NCBI GenBank assembly: GCA_010909165.1
Contig: VJWM01000223.1
Location: forward strand, 62,001 to 126,000
Source: Anthoceros angustus
Lineage: Eukaryota; Streptophyta; Anthocerotopsida; Anthocerotales; Anthocerotaceae
DNA: 64,000 bases
Reading direction: 5' to 3'
The position numbers and the translations under genes are program-made. Below, piece after piece: positions 1 through 12,143 of the stretch (position 1 is the first letter of the stretch; each line of letters begins with the position of its first letter). The notes under the pieces are model-generated. The model did not search any database. It had not been told where the DNA came from and was given only the letters and a program-made list of their open reading frames with translations.

Positions 1-1535
1 ATTGAGTTTGCCACCGCCCTCTGCAGCACAATGGAAAGACGTTGCCGAAAGAAAGCCACTACATAAGGAAAAGGGGAGACCTACCCCATTCTTACAAATA
101 TGGTAAGCCTTAGCACAACCCTTGATAAACTTCAAAAAATCCTTGCCCATGGCCCCATGATTGTCTTGATAGCAAAAGGAATGAACACATAGCCTTCCTG
201 CATGGGGGTGTGCTTGTGAGCCTTGGCAGTCGCACATCCCTCTGCCGCCTAGCCCGGAGGACTGAGGAGGATTGATGATGACATGCTCGTTGACGGTATC
301 CCGAGTAGGATCTGTTACAGCCACATTTGCAACATAGACCTAGTCCCATCTGCTAAAAAATAGATCAGCCTTGAGACACATGTCATCGAACAATGTAAAT
401 GGGCCCTCCCTGAAAGGAAAGAACCACTCTCTTTGGTCATTGAGAACATGACATCTCGGACGGCGTCATGTGTTGCGATACGCTACCCGCCAGTTGGACA
501 GTGAGCTAGGTGGGTTCAATTGTCGTCGAGGAGGGCCCCACAGCTATCAAACATAAGAGAACAAGCCAGAGGTTAGACTAGGCCCGGGTGGAATCTCATC
601 GTGGTAGAAAAAGAGGTCGGTGCGATTCGAAATGATTGGATGCAAGGACGGGCCAAAAGCTAGGAAATGGCTCCCTTTCCTGAGCAAGCGCGGGGACGAC
701 CTTTTGTGGATCGAGGAGTGGAGGAATCCAGGAGAAGAGCCTAATGCGCCTGCCCATACTGCTTCTCCTAGAGAGAGGCTTCAAGCGCCCTCTAACCATC
801 CCCGAGGAACAAGGAAAAGGGAGGCATGACCTCCTTGGCTTGTGCGGATAAGAGGCCCTTAGCCAGCCTTAAGGACACCTAGAGGGAGAAGGGCCCTTCC
901 TCAACGCCTGAGACAAAACCATTTAGCATGCGGATATTCCTAATTCGAAAGCGAGAGCCAAGATAGGAGCAGAGAGAGCCCAGATCCCTAAAAAGACCGC
1001 CGGCGCCGAGGCCTCTATGGCTAGTAGACCTGTGCCGCCAAAAGCGATAGGTAGGGATGCTTGTCGTCGTGCAAGATCCCGACAACGCATTGAAAGGTAC
1101 CTGGGTTGTTGATGTCCCCCAACACCTGTATGACATGTGGATCCCCTAATAGAGAGAGGTTGCCGATGTGAGCCAAATGCTCCTTCAGAGCAGCGTCCAC
1201 GTAATCTTGAATAAAATCCTTACACCCCCCTGAGACCCCTAAAAAGCGGAGTCCAGGCAAAAAAGCAATATGTTGAAGAGAGGGCATAGGTCCTGATAGG
1301 GACCAACCCTGCGCTTCGAAATCTTGACCTTCAAGCCACGACGTGAGAGCTCCCGGGAGAAGAGTTCGAAATCTTCGTTGACCTTATCCCCGGCCCTATG
1401 ATATGCATGTCATCTGCCACTGACGGAAAGAGACATTCCCGCACCAAGGAGGCAAATGTGACATAGCCATGAAGTGCGCCATGGCAAAGAGGGCACCCCT
1501 CATGGGATCCCCCTCGTGCCTATCACGGAGTCAAG
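1..1535 (-). mobile_element. Degenerate LINE-type (non-LTR) reverse transcriptase fragment
   Basis: Reading the minus strand from about 1535 down to 1 gives, across several frames, the landmarks of plant LINE-like reverse transcriptases: a GDPMRGALFAMAHF-like block near 1500-1450, a VADD-type catalytic box near 1420-1400 (now out of frame with its flanks), a GLRFLGVSGG block near 1260, and a C-terminal FIPFA-like and LSIVLQRA-like stretch at about 200-1. At least two frame changes and several stops break it, so it is a relic. The element continues past the left edge. No poly-A tail or target-site duplication is visible. The family is recognised from remembered motif order; the frame breaks are seen directly. 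Confidence 0.65.
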
Positions 1536-1559
1536 CATGTAGTCCACTGAGGGACATTT

Positions 1560-1665
1560 ATGACAGTAACCGTTTTTGTAATTTCAGATGTAACACTTTG
1601 CTCACAATCATGGATAGTAACCATTTTTGTGATTTGATATGTTAAACTTTGCTCACAGTCATGAC
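1560..1665. repeat. Two-copy diverged tandem repeat, about 53 bp
   Basis: Two adjacent units each run from a GACAGTAACC-like start to a TTTGCTCACAATCATG-like end, differing at several positions. It lies between the LINE relic and the 3' end of the UBX gene. The rest of 1536-1950 shows no gene. Confidence 0.6.
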
Positions 1666-1950
1666 AGACAACAGGGGTCATTAGGAAGTAGATGAATTGC
1701 TCCCTAGTGGTGACTAGCCAAGATGCCTTGGATGCACTCGCCGCTTCGTTTCCGAGCTTCCTTCAGCACTTTATCTCAGTTCAGGGTAAGGGGCATTCAC
1801 ATTCGGAGATTGGCACAAGTACAGAGATGATATTTGCCTGGATGTTATGGAAACCTCTCGCATTCGAGGTACATACGTGACAATCTAACTTGAGTTCAGA
1901 CAAACTACGTAACCAGCATTTGTTCCAGCACCATCCGATGCATAACCTAA

Positions 1951-4296
1951 CTAGTCGTCATTTGCTCCAAACTCTGTTGAGTTCCCGTTCCAGTATGCAT
2001 TGCCACCCCGTCGAGGTTCCTCCCCATCATCCTGCAGCGTATGAATATTGCTCCCAGGCCCCCGTCCTACTCCAGCAACCCTGTTTCCGCCCTGTGGAGG
2101 GGAAGTTGCATCTGTGGATAGGTACAACCAGACACCAATTGTCAGTGTGTGTAGAAGAAGACTTCTTCCCTCCCATATGTGTACCTTCCTCTCGAGGGCC
2201 ATCGAGCTACTGTCAAGAGATACATTGATACCTTCAAGAGAAGTGTGACCAGATCCTTCACGGCTAGGAGCTCGGAGGTATGCAAGAGGATTGAAATATG
2301 AGAGAAGCCTCCACAGGATTGATGGCTGGTTTGTTTCAGGTGCTTGGCTTCTGTCACTTGCAGCTGGAGTGCTGGTGGAAGTTTTCCGATACCTGGGAAT
2401 AACCATCAAACCATCACGAGGCCCAAGTTTCAACTCCACCAGGGTCTTATGAAGATCTGTGCAGCGGGCAACAAATTGATCACAAAGTAGTCAGTAGGCC
2501 TGTCAGACCACAACCGCTGCAGGAAAGGAGCACTACATTTCACATCACCACCCTAACCAGGCAAATGCTAGAGATTATGATTACCATTGTCAGAGAAGAC
2601 TTTCACCGGGAAACGAATGGCCAGTTCATAAGGTGTCTCTGTCCATTCCACGTCCACTCTGTCTTTCACCTTCAGCAGAAAGTCGGTATTCTCAAACTCC
2701 TCCTGCATCATTTTCCCATCGGGCAGCCGAATTGCAAGCCAGATCTTGTTGGTTGCTTTGACCCCTGCAATTGTTCTTGAGTCAACGACTCCAAGTCCAG
2801 TGGTACTCCCTGCTTCTTCATAGGAAGAAGCTCTCACTAAGCTCTCTCCGTGAACCTCCCCAGGAAGGACGCTCAAGCCACTTGCAAGTATACTCTGGTC
2901 ACGTCCTAACACAGGTGCTCTTTCCTGAGAATTTGCTTCAGGTAGACTGGAGACCGCTACAGTTGCTGCTTCTGCAGCACAGATCACTTCTAATTTTTCG
3001 GAAGGAGAACCGTCACCAAGGCTTGAGGGCTCGGGGATAGCTGCTGAGTCTGCTCCATGGACACTGGACGATCTACGTCGGTCTTCAATTTCCACATTAG
3101 GTGATGTAGACAAGAGTGTGGAACGAGGTGTCAAATTCACAGAGGAGAGCATTGCCATCATGGCACTTGCGGCAGCAGCACTCCGGAACTGTGGAATTTG
3201 CAACCAAAGACATGCATTTCAACATCTTCATGGGGTTGCACAGAAAGTACAAGCAACCACAGGGAGGAAATGGCCACCTGCAAGGTGCTTTTCGCATCCT
3301 GAACAAGCTTCAAAAACTCCTCTGCTGTCACATGTCCATCTGCAACAGGCCACAGGACACACAACACGTTACTCGCATCCAGTTCACTACTAGAAACGTC
3401 GAAAATGCTCCACGTTTTAGAACCAAGCTCGCGATGCTGTCATGCAACTTGGATGCAACTGTGTATGCTCATCAGCATGCATGCAAAGATCAAACTATTT
3501 CCAACCTTTCTGTCCAATACATGAACCATCGTGCCCGACCAAAGTAATACTCGGAACACCACGGATTGGATCTTGTATGGAGTCAAGGCCACTGCTAATT
3601 CAAAGACATTACACCTGAGCGGAAGATGCAAAGTAAACATCCAAAAGAGCAAGATGGAATGTCATGGGGACGAGCCTCCGCCTGTGACTAGACAAGCAGG
3701 AAAGCAGGAAGGATACATAGGGACGAAAAGCTGTTAGCATCACGGCTGCCCTCTTCTAATCGGAGGGCGATGCATTCCTCCCGCACGCATTTAACAACCT
3801 GCTAGCAAACAATGTCAAGTGCGAATTTACAAGGACGCGCACTCCCAGGACGTGAGACAACTCACAACACCATTCTCACCTCGCTGTCTATCCAAGTTTG
3901 CTCCAACCGTTTGGACAACTCGTCTGATCCTGCAACCAGCATGCATCACAAGCCCCAAACAGTTCAGCACCATGTTCTAGGTAGTCAAGCGTCGGAACCT
4001 CCGCAGGACATAACAGTACCTGCAACGTACACCACAAGGATCTTCTGTCCAAGCTTTGCAGCATCAACAGCATGGGGAATGAGTCCCGTGAAAAACACAG
4101 AGGGTGCAGCCTCGGATTGATTGCTGCTAGCTCCATCCTGCCAAATCAAGTTGCTTAATAAGGCCACAGAAACCACCCCTGTTGCAGAAGCTGCTGAGGC
4201 ACATCGATACCTCCACCGATTGTCAAGTTGCAGAGAAAATAAAAAGTGAAAACTTACCCCGGTGCTGCCATTTGCTCCGCCTGATTCCTCCACCAT
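1951..4296 (-). CDS. PUX11: PUX11-like plant UBX-domain protein
   Basis: The family is plant UBX proteins, which dock on the CDC48/p97 AAA-ATPase. Exons on the minus strand: 4296-4258, 4137-4020, 3929-3880, 3798-about 3717, about 3593-3522, 3339-3278, 3188-2585 and 2456-1951. Phases agree at every junction except exon 4 to exon 5, where the donor is ambiguous. The N-terminal part is a UAS/thioredoxin-like fold (IPHAVDAAKLGQKILVVYVAG; later CIALRLEEGSRDA and GVPSITLVGHDG; then DGHVTAEEFLKLV). A low-complexity linker leads to the UBX domain, IRLPDGKMMQEEF through ELAIRFPVKVFSD to LKLGPRDGLMVIPR. The tail contains SYFNPLAYL, matching the conserved SYLNP segment of Arabidopsis PUX11. The start is the ATG at 4296, the only one giving a phase-consistent first exon (13 codons). 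Divergent neighbour: VPS55. Confidence 0.85.
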
Positions 4297-4943
4297 CTCC
4301 GCCGCAGCAAGAGTATGGAACGTTCAGCCCAAGTGGAGAAGACAACGAGGGCAAGCAACCGAAGTGTAGATGAGGCGCAGGAACGTGCACGTTTCCTAGG
4401 TGCAAGGATGTTGAGCTTCTAAATGTAAAGGACGTCGAATTTACTACCAAATTAGGACGGGGAGCTGCAGCCACATTGTCGAGACTGGAGGAAGGAGCGC
4501 TTGCAGCAAACACTTTTTTAGGGTAGAGGTGCTGTAAAGGATTGTCGACTGTATCGCTGGCAAAGTAGCGGCTCGTTGTGGCATCAGGCATGGCAATGTC
4601 CATTCAAGGTGGTTCTCCATCTGGACCTGCTGTTTGAGACTGTGACATGTGGATCCTGTGGCTGCTCTCTTGCTTGCCTGAGATTTTGGAGTTGAGAGCA
4701 GCCCTGGGAGTGATGATGGCAGCTCATACATACCCCGCGACTGCGCTAGGGGCTATGTCGTTGGTAGAAATTGTGATGATCTGCACATGCTAGAGCTGTG
4801 GTGGACGCTAATGTTTGTTCATGTGCACGTACTTGGTGTGGCGGATTGGTGGCTGCGATTTCAACCTCTGAATTGACAGTGTGAGTTACTCCCCCTAGGT
4901 TGAAGGTCGTCCATCCATCGCTGCTTGTAGAGATTGTGGAAAC
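4297..4943. promoter_or_regulatory. Divergent intergenic region, PUX11 / VPS55
   Basis: The 650 bp between the two start codons must contain both 5' UTRs and promoters. No clear TATA box was found on either side. Open frames here do not join in phase to either gene, so I treat the stretch as non-coding. Confidence 0.5.
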
Positions 4944-5626
4944 ATGGAGGACTGGGGAGCTTACGCTCGTGCTTGCTTCGGCCCATGCAGGCTCGCGGGT
5001 TTGGCGTTCATGTTTTCTGTGGGCATCCTCATGCAGATTTTGGTAAGAGGCGCGATTTGATATCCATTTTCTGTCTCTGTCAGGCTCTTACCGCGCTAAC
5101 TAGATATGCTTGATCACAGGGTTGCGCTTTGTACGACAATTGGTGGCCCATGCTAACAGGTGCACTGCAGCCTACATGTGATGAATTTACTCAGTTGTTG
5201 CAGGCGGCCTTCTTGTTTGCCTTCAGAATCCCTCACTTTCTGTGTGTTTGCAGCTTTGATGTATGTGATGGTCCCCATGCCGTGTTTATTCTTCGGGGGA
5301 GCCTCGGATACGGACTTCATCAGCGTGGCTGATGGTGGAGAGTAAGTGTCGTTTTGATTGTAAAACATTCTCTGTGTCGATGCCGTGGAAAGCAGGAATG
5401 CATTACAGATGTGTGACGAGACTCGATGATTTTTGGTGGCAGTTGGGCAGACGCCGCCAAATTCCTGACAGGTTTCTCTGCTGTGGGAAGCATAGCCATC
5501 CCGGTCATATTACGGCATGCCGATCTTATTAAAACGGGGGCTATGGTTATTGAGTTGTCCTCCTTTGCTGTGCTTTTGGCCACAATTTTCCTGTACCAGC
5601 GAGTCAGTAGAGAAGAAGAATGGTGA
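4944..5626 (+). CDS. VPS55: Vacuolar protein sorting 55 (VPS55/OB-RGRP family)
   Basis: Small four-helix membrane protein of the endosome, involved in late endosome to vacuole transport. Four exons, 4944-5042, 5120-5159, 5254-5341 and 5443-5626, join in perfect phase to about 136 residues, normal for the family (about 130-140). Hallmarks in order: first hydrophobic helix (LAGLAFMFSVGILMQIL), GCALYDNWWPML, helix two ending VPMPCLFFGGASD, then WADAAKFLTGFSAVGSIAIP, ILRHADLI, and a final helix rich in A/L/F. All known VPS55 signature blocks are present. The ATG at 4944 is the first in frame and begins with a short soluble N-terminus. Introns are 77-101 bp. Confidence 0.95.
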
Positions 5627-5991
5627 CAAGCTGTGCAGTTTTGTATTTTATCACATCACTGTAATATCAAAATGAGGACGTATGTGTGATTAGCAGGTCC
5701 ACAAATTCCTGCGTACCAGCGCCAACCCTCTTGTCCTAACTCTGCAGTGTGTCCTACGAAAACAGCTTCTCCGGGGTGTGCAAGTTTGCTGGTGTTTCAA
5801 ACCGTTTGCACCGTTCCAAGAACTTGGATTCCATAAAAATTTGGAGTCGTGCTTGAGCCTGGAGTTGCTGGTGCAAAACACTTCTCCACAGCCTACAGTC
5901 AAGCAAAGGACAACAATATGTCGCTGAGGACATTTGGATCCGAGATTTGGTAGGAAGAGCAAGCAACAATGTGGTGAGTACACCTACCTAC
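5627..5991. other. Non-coding spacer between convergent genes
   Basis: This should hold the 3' ends of VPS55 (plus) and PSRP6 (minus). An AT-rich TTTTGTATTTTATCAC stretch just after the VPS55 stop may be part of its 3' UTR. No gene is seen. Confidence 0.5.
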
Positions 5992-6333
5992 CTAGGAAGC
6001 AGGCGCAGGAGCATCTGTGGAAGCCTCGGATTTGTCTTGTACTTGGACGTCGAGGTCGGAAGTGTCGAGGCCCCAGATAGGAGGCGGCTTGCGCAGCTTG
6101 GGGTAGACGGTCGGACCCTTGCGATTCTTATCGTAGGGGTTGTGCTTCTTGGGACGCGTCTTCACATGATGCGCCGTCGCCTTCTTCTGTGGCCGAGACG
6201 AGCATTCTATCCGGAGGGGGCACGCCGGACTGGAACTGGAGCTGCTGCTGCTGGAGCTTGCACTCGTGGTGGCTGCACTAGGCAGGCGAGTCAGGGAGAG
6301 CGACAAGAGCGAGGAGGCGAGCGCCGTCGCCAT
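5992..6333 (-). CDS. PSRP6: Plastid-specific 50S ribosomal protein 6 (PSRP6)
   Basis: A single-exon, 113-residue protein. The first 45 residues are a serine- and alanine-rich chloroplast transit peptide (ten consecutive serines at residues 26-35). The mature protein starts near the diagnostic IECSSRPQKKATAHH block, followed by KTRPKKHNPYDKNRKGPTVY and a Pro-rich segment; this is the conserved core of plant PSRP6, a small nuclear-encoded protein of the chloroplast large ribosomal subunit. The C-terminal 25 residues (DTSDLDVQVQDKSEAS) are acidic and variable in the family. A TATA-like box lies 84-91 bp upstream of the ATG. It is divergent from the PPR gene. Confidence 0.93.
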   Translation of the reverse strand: MATALASSLLSLSLTRLPSAATTSASSSSSSSSSSPACPLRIECSSRPQKKATAHHVKTRPKKHNPYDKNRKGPTVYPKLRKPPPIWGLDTSDLDVQVQDKSEASTDAPAPAS

Positions 6334-6416
6334 GCTTGCCGGTCGGTAGAAGTCTCAAATCCACGATAGTGGCCGTCACTCGCTCTCTGAAGCCGGATAA
6401 GATCCAGTGCCGTGCC

Positions 6417-6424
6417 CTTTATAG
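6417..6424 (-). promoter_or_regulatory. TATA-like box upstream of PSRP6
   Basis: The minus strand reads CTATAAAG here, 84-91 bases before the PSRP6 start codon. That leaves a 5' UTR of about 55 nt if transcription starts 30 bp downstream. Confidence 0.5.
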
Positions 6425-6594
6425 AGGCGTAACTGATGGATGTTTATGTGCCGCAAAACTCCACAAATTTTGAGAGTTAATAAATGATTTCAACTTTGTT
6501 CAGCGACAGATCGGTTGTGTATGTTGCATCCTTGCAATGTCTGTAGGCTACCTGTTTGCAAGCACATAGCTAAGAATTATGTTCATGGCTGGTC

Positions 6595-6735
6595 GAGGAG
6601 GAGCCAAATTGCACACAAGTCCTGCCAGCTTTGAGAGCCCGGTTGGTTTTCAAAATGCCTCCTCAACCAGCCACCTGGCTCGCAAAGCTGGCTGGCTGGG
6701 CTTGTGTGCCACCAAGAAATTCTCGCCTCCTCATC
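6595..6735. repeat. Imperfect inverted repeat (hairpin) between PSRP6 and PPR
   Basis: A left arm containing GCACACAAG, CAGCTTTG and GGTTGGTT pairs with a right arm AACCAGCC, CAAAGCTGG and CTTGTGTGC. Loop about 10 nt, arms about 45-60 nt with mismatches. It lies in the 500-bp divergent interval, close to the PPR start. Confidence 0.6.
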
Positions 6736-6829
6736 CCGAATTTGTATCCTGTCACCTTGATTTTGTACACCAGGCTGGGCTGAACGAAAGTCTCGCCTGG
6801 GAGCACGGAATTGGGACAGATTGGAGGTG

Positions 6830-9800
6830 ATGCTCGTGCTGCAGCACCAGCAGCTGCAGCTGCTGGCATTTCCGGATTCAGGCAGCGTGGTTCTAAAGCA
6901 GCAGCAAGCGTTACTGGTGCAGCCAAGGTGCAGCTTGGTTACGGGACATGGGTTGTCACGTTGTGCTGGAGGTGCAGGATCCTGTACCACTGCCACTGAA
7001 GGGATTGCTCCACAGGAGCTCTTGTGGCAGCGCTTAGGGATAACGAGGCCAGGACGTGATGTGGGAGTTTGCAGGGAGGAAATGTGTGAAGGGGTTGAAA
7101 GCTTGAGGCAGCGGTGTGAAGAGGGCGCGCTGAAGGAGGCTGTGGAAGCCTTGGTCCTCCTTGTGCAGCGAGGATGTGGTGTGGACAGCTCCCTGCTTTA
7201 TCGTGTTCTGAAAAAGTGCATGGCAGAACAGGACCTTGTTCTCGGAAGGCGTGTTCATGCTCTTGCTGTTGAGAACGGGTATGAATCAGACGCTTTCTTG
7301 GCTAATCACGTCATTGGAATGTATGCTTCTCATAGTAGGTTGGATGAAGCAAGGCAGGCGTTCAGGAAGGTGGCCGTGCCAAATGCCTACATGTGGTCCT
7401 CCATTATATTGGTGCATGCCCGGCACGGACAGCCCTCAGAGGCTATCAAGCTCTATCGGCAGATGCGAGACGCAGCTTTTGAACCGGACAATCATATATA
7501 TGTGGCAGTTCTAAAGGCATGTGCTGCTGCTGAAGATCTGGTTTCTGGCCAGGAGGTCCATGGCCATGTGCTGGGGAGCGGTATTCAGGCTGATGTCTTT
7601 GTTGGCAACAGTCTGGTGATCATGTATGCAAAATGTGGAAGCTTGGATGCTGCTCGCAGAGTCTTTGATGGCTTGTCCACAAGAACCGTGGTGACATGGA
7701 ATGCTATGCTTGGAGGATATGTTCAGCATGGACACTGTGAAGGAGCTTTGCGTCTTTTTTCAGAGATGCCACTGGTTGAAGCCAATCATGTTACATTCAT
7801 GCACCTTCTCCATGCATGTGTCAGTCTGAAAGCTTTGCACCAGGGAAAGCACCTTCATGCACAAATTCGGCAAAATGGACTAACGGCTGATGTTCTCGTG
7901 GGTAATTGCCTGGTGGACATGTATGCGAAGTGTGGGAGTTTGGAGGATGCTCGTAGTGTATTCGACAGCTTGCCCTTCAAGGACATCGTGACATGGAATG
8001 CCATGATCGTGGGTTATGCACAGCAGGGCCTTGGTCGAGAAGCTCTGGCTCTGTATGCACGCATGCAACAGGATGGCATGCCTGCGGCCGATCATGTCAC
8101 ATTCTCATGCCTGTTAAAGGCATGTGCCAGCATGAGAGGCCTCCATCGAGGGAAGCAACTTCATACACAGATTTGTGAACGAGCTCTGGAAGCAACCATG
8201 TCTGTCGGCAGCAGCCTGGTGGACATGTACTGTAAATGCGAGAGCTTAGAAGATGCTCGTAGAGTATTTGACAGATTGCCCACCACCGATGTGGTTACAT
8301 GGAATGCCATGATGGCGGGGTATAATCAACAGGGCCTCAGTCAAGAAGTGTTTGCTTTGTTTGATAAAATGCAACAAGACGCCACAATGCTACCTGATTG
8401 TGTTACCTTTGTGTGCCTTTTGCAAGCATGTGCTAGCATTGGGGCTCTACATGAGGGAACACAGCTTCATGCACACATTCAGCAACGAGGATTGGAAGGT
8501 GATGCAGTTGTTGCCAACTCCTTGGTGAACATGTACGCTAAGTGTGGGAGCTTAGAGGATGCTCGCAGTGTATTTGACAGAATGCGCTCAAGAGATGTTA
8601 TTGCATGGAATACCATGATTGCCGGGTATACACAGGAGGGGCTTACTCATGAAGCTTTGGCTCTTTACATGAGGATACAACTGGAGGGTACAACTCCAGC
8701 AAATCATGTGACATTTGTGTCCGTCTTGAAAGCGTGTACAAGCTTGCAATTTCTGCATCAGGGGAAGCATATCCATGCACAGATTCGTAAACGAGGCCTG
8801 GAAACTGATGTGTCTGTTGGTACCAGCCTGGTGGTTATGTACGCAAAATGTGGGAGCTTAGTCGATGCTCGCGAGGCGTTTGACCGATTGCCCACCAAAA
8901 CCGTGGTGACATGGAATGCCATGATTACTGGATATGCTCAGCATGGGCATGGTCACGAAGCTCTTGAGCTCTATGCAATTATGCAACTGGATGGCATGAC
9001 TCCGGCAGATCAGGTTACATTTATCTCTCTTCTGCAGGCATGTGCTAGCGCAGGAGCTTTGGAGCACGGGAAGCGGCTTCATGCACATATTCGGGAACAA
9101 GGACTGGAAGCTGACCTAGAGATGGGAAACTGCCTGGTGGGCATGTATTCAAAATGTGGGAGCTTAGTGGATGCTCGGCGAGTATTTGATGGATTGCCTG
9201 CAAGAGACGTGGTGACATGGACAAGTATGCTCACAGGGTATGGTCAGCATGGACTTGGTCAAAGAGCTCTGGCTTTGTATGCGGATATGCAAAAGGAAAG
9301 GATCATTGCAGCCAACCATCTGACTTTTGTGTGCCTCCTGAAAGCTTGTGCAAGTGTGGGAGCATTGCACCAGGGAATGGAGCTTCATTCGCAGATTCAT
9401 ACAGCAGGACTAGAAGCTGATGCACTTGTTGGCAACAGCTTGGTGGACATGTACTCAAAATGTGGGAACTTAGGGGAAGCCCGTAGAGTGTTCGACAGAC
9501 TGCCCAAACGAGACCTGGTAACGTGGACAACGATGCTTAATGCGTATGCTGAACACGGTGATGGTGAAATGGCAGTGCAGTGCTTTGAAGAAATGCGTCA
9601 GGAAGGTGTCGCACCCGATGGAACTACTTTCAACTGTCTTCTCGTGGCATGCAGCCATGCAGGCCTTGTGCACGAGGGCCAGCAGTATTTGAAGATAATG
9701 GTGGATGACTATGGCATCGAACCCACAGATTATCACTACAGTTGCATGGTTGATCTCCTTGGCCGCTCAGGCTGCCTGGACGAGGCAGAAGGTCTGTTAC

Positions 9801-10425
9801 AGACAGCGCCGCTTAACAATTACGCTGTGGCATGGACATCCTTGCTGAGTGCCTGCAAGAACCACGGTGATGCAGAGCGTGGGGAGAGATGCTTTGACCA
9901 CCTGGTGAGACTGGAACCCGACAACGCAACTGCCTACATTCTCCTGGGCAACATCTACGCCAATGCAGGCAGATGGAAGGACGTGGACAGGACAGAGAGG
10001 TTGAGGAAGGCCGGGCACGCCATGAAGAAGCCCGCAAAGGCATGCATCGAAGTGAGACATGAAACCCATGAGTTCACCGTCGGGGAAGAGGCGCGACATT
10101 TCCTAAAGCTGACAAACATGAACGCAAGGTTGAAGGAGGAGGGAGGCCACGTTCCGCAAACTGAACTGGTCTTGAAGTCAGTGTCCGAGCAGGAGAAGGA
10201 AGATGCACTGTGCGGACATGCTGAGAAGCTGGCTCTCGCGTACGGGCTCCTGAACACGCCAGACGGCACAACTTTACTGGTCACCAAAACCTTCGTATGT
10301 GCAGCGACTGCCACAGTAGCACCAAGATCATGTCTCGACTCGAGAAGCGAGAGATCGTAGTCAGAGACACTCATAGAATCCACAGTTTCAGAGATGGGGC
10401 TTGCTCATGTGGGGATCGACTCTGA
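6830..10425 (+). CDS. PLS-class PPR protein with E/E+ and DYW-type deaminase domain (one frameshift)
   Basis: An organellar RNA-editing factor candidate of about 1,198 residues. A presequence-like N-terminus of about 90 residues is followed by roughly ten repeated blocks of about 101 residues, each an L-S-P trio ([44 protein letters not shown]). After the repeats come the E motifs ([44 protein letters not shown]), a PG box reading [10 protein letters not shown], and the deaminase. Deaminase hallmarks are [16 protein letters not shown] (HxE) and CSDCH (CxxCH). A one-base deletion in the A-run at about 10287 breaks the frame; the plain frame stops at 10360. The copy at 13606 carries the extra A and reads through to ...GACSCGDRL, so the stop corresponds to 10423-10425. 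The true start is taken as the ATG at 6830. Confidence 0.9.
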
Positions 10426-10590
10426 TGAGGGTGTGGACAATCCTGGAAGCCCAAGGGAACACGAGGTTACCCTATGTCAGCATCGGGGACTGTTGGGAAC
10501 GCTTTCTCCGAGACGCGTGCGCTTTGATAGCAGCCTACAGTGTTGCATTATCATGGCAACATCTCGAAGCGTTGCCGTCCATCAAATCTG
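10426..10590 (+). repeat. PPR 3' flank segment, present four times in 10.4-14.6 kb
   Basis: This downstream segment (TGAGGGTGTGGACAATCC to GCCGTCCATCAAATCTGTCG) recurs at about 12131-12318 and 14412-14583, and in part at 11582-11672. It is probably the natural 3' UTR of the PPR gene. The copies are nearly identical, so the duplications are very recent or artefactual. Confidence 0.7.
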
Positions 10591-12143
10591 TCGTGACATG
10601 GACAAGTATGCTCACAGGGTATGGTCAGCATGGGCATGGTCACGAAGCTCTTGAGCTCTATGCAATTATGCAACTGGATGGCATGACTCCGGCAGATCAG
10701 GTTACATTTATCTCTCTTCTGCAGGCATGTGCTAGCGCAGGAGCTTTGGAGCACGGGAAGCGGCTTCATGCACATATTCGGGAACAAGGACTGGAAGCTG
10801 ACCTAGAGATGGGAAACTGCCTGGTGGGCATGTATTCAAAATGTGGGAGCTTAGTGGATGCTCGGCGAGTATTTGATGGATTGCCTGCAAGAGACGTGGT
10901 GACATGGACAAGTATGCTCACAGGGTATGGTCAGCATGGACTTGGTCAAAGAGCTCTGGCTTTGTATGCGGATATGCAAAAGGAAAGGATCATTGCAGCC
11001 AACCATCTGACTTTTGTGTGCCTCCTGAAAGCTTGTGCAAGTGTGGGAGCATTGCACCAGGAATGGAGCTTCATTCGCAGATTCATACAGCAGGACTAGA
11101 AGCTGATGCACTTGTTGGCAACAGCTTGGTGGACATGTACTCAAAATGTGGGAACTTAGGGAAGCCCGTAGAGTGTTCGACAGACTGCCCAAACGAGACC
11201 TGGTAACGTGGACAACGATGCTTAATGCGTATGCTGAACACGGTGATGGTGAAATGGCAGTGCAGTGCTTTGAAGAAATGCGTCAGGAAGGTGTCGCACC
11301 CGATGGAACTACTTTCAACTGTCTTCTCGTGGCATGCAGCCATGCAGGCCTTGTGCACGAGGGCCAGCAGTATTTGAAGATAATGGTGGATGACTATGGC
11401 ATCGAACCCACAGATTATCACTACAGTTGCATGGTTGATCTCCTTGGCCGCTCAGGCTGCCTGGACGAGGCGCACGGCAGGTGGATTCAGATCCGACTCT
11501 CATCTGCTGGCATTGCCAGGCCAAGGTCGGGGACGCCGTGTGCGTCAATTGCCCGCAGAAGCACACCAAGCGGGCCAAGAGGTTACCCTATGTCAGCATC
11601 GGGGACTGTTGGGAACGCTTTCTCCGAGACGCGTGCGCTTTGATAGCAGCCTACAGTGTTGCATTATCATGGCAACATCTACGCCAATGCAGGCAGATGG
11701 AAGGACGTGGACAGGACAGAGAGGTTGAGGAAGGCCGGGCACGCCATGAAGAAGCCCGCAAAGGCATGCATCGAAGTGAGACATGAAACCCATGAGTTCA
11801 CCGTCGGGGAAGAGGCGCGACATTTCCTAAAGCTGACAAACATGAACGCAAGGTTGAAGGAGGAGGGAGGCCACGTTCCGCAAACTGAACTGGTCTTGAA
11901 GTCAGTGTCCGAGCAGGAGAAGGAAGATGCACTGTGCGGACATGCTGAGAAGCTGGCTCTCGCGTACGGGCTCCTGAACACGCCAGACGGCACAACTTTA
12001 CTGGTCACCAAAACCTTCGTATGTGCAGCGACTGCCACAGTAGCACCAAGATCATGTCTCGACTCGAGAAGCGAGAGATCGTAGTCAGAGACACTCATAG
12101 AATCCACAGTTTCAGAGATGGGGCTTGCTCATGGGGATCGACT
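10591..12143 (+). pseudogene. Chimeric, broken partial copy of the PPR gene
   Basis: It begins with a jump from the PPR 3' flank into a PPR repeat (as at 9205). At about 10632 it steps back to the preceding repeat (as at 8938), then follows the parent to about 11473. One-base deletions at about 11059 and 11160, both in G-runs, break the frame. At 11463-11473 it switches into the Cys-rich gene, at about 11581 into the PPR 3' flank, and at about 11667 back into the PPR E/DYW region (as at 9949). The terminal part again lacks the A of the CAAAAACC run and has lost two bases near 12134. It cannot encode a complete protein. Confidence 0.85.
11463..11581 (+). repeat. Captured fragment of the Cys-rich gene inside the PPR copy
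   Basis: These 119 bp match 15981-16100 of the Cys-rich gene with a one-base deletion. The left junction lies in an 11-base identity (CTGGACGAGGC) shared by the PPR gene and the Cys-rich gene. The right junction shares GAGG with the PPR 3' flank. Confidence 0.85.

Noticed and set aside
4223-4603. Minus-strand frame that could be a transit peptide for the UBX protein
   Set aside because: It is in another frame than the phase-consistent first exon starting at 4296.
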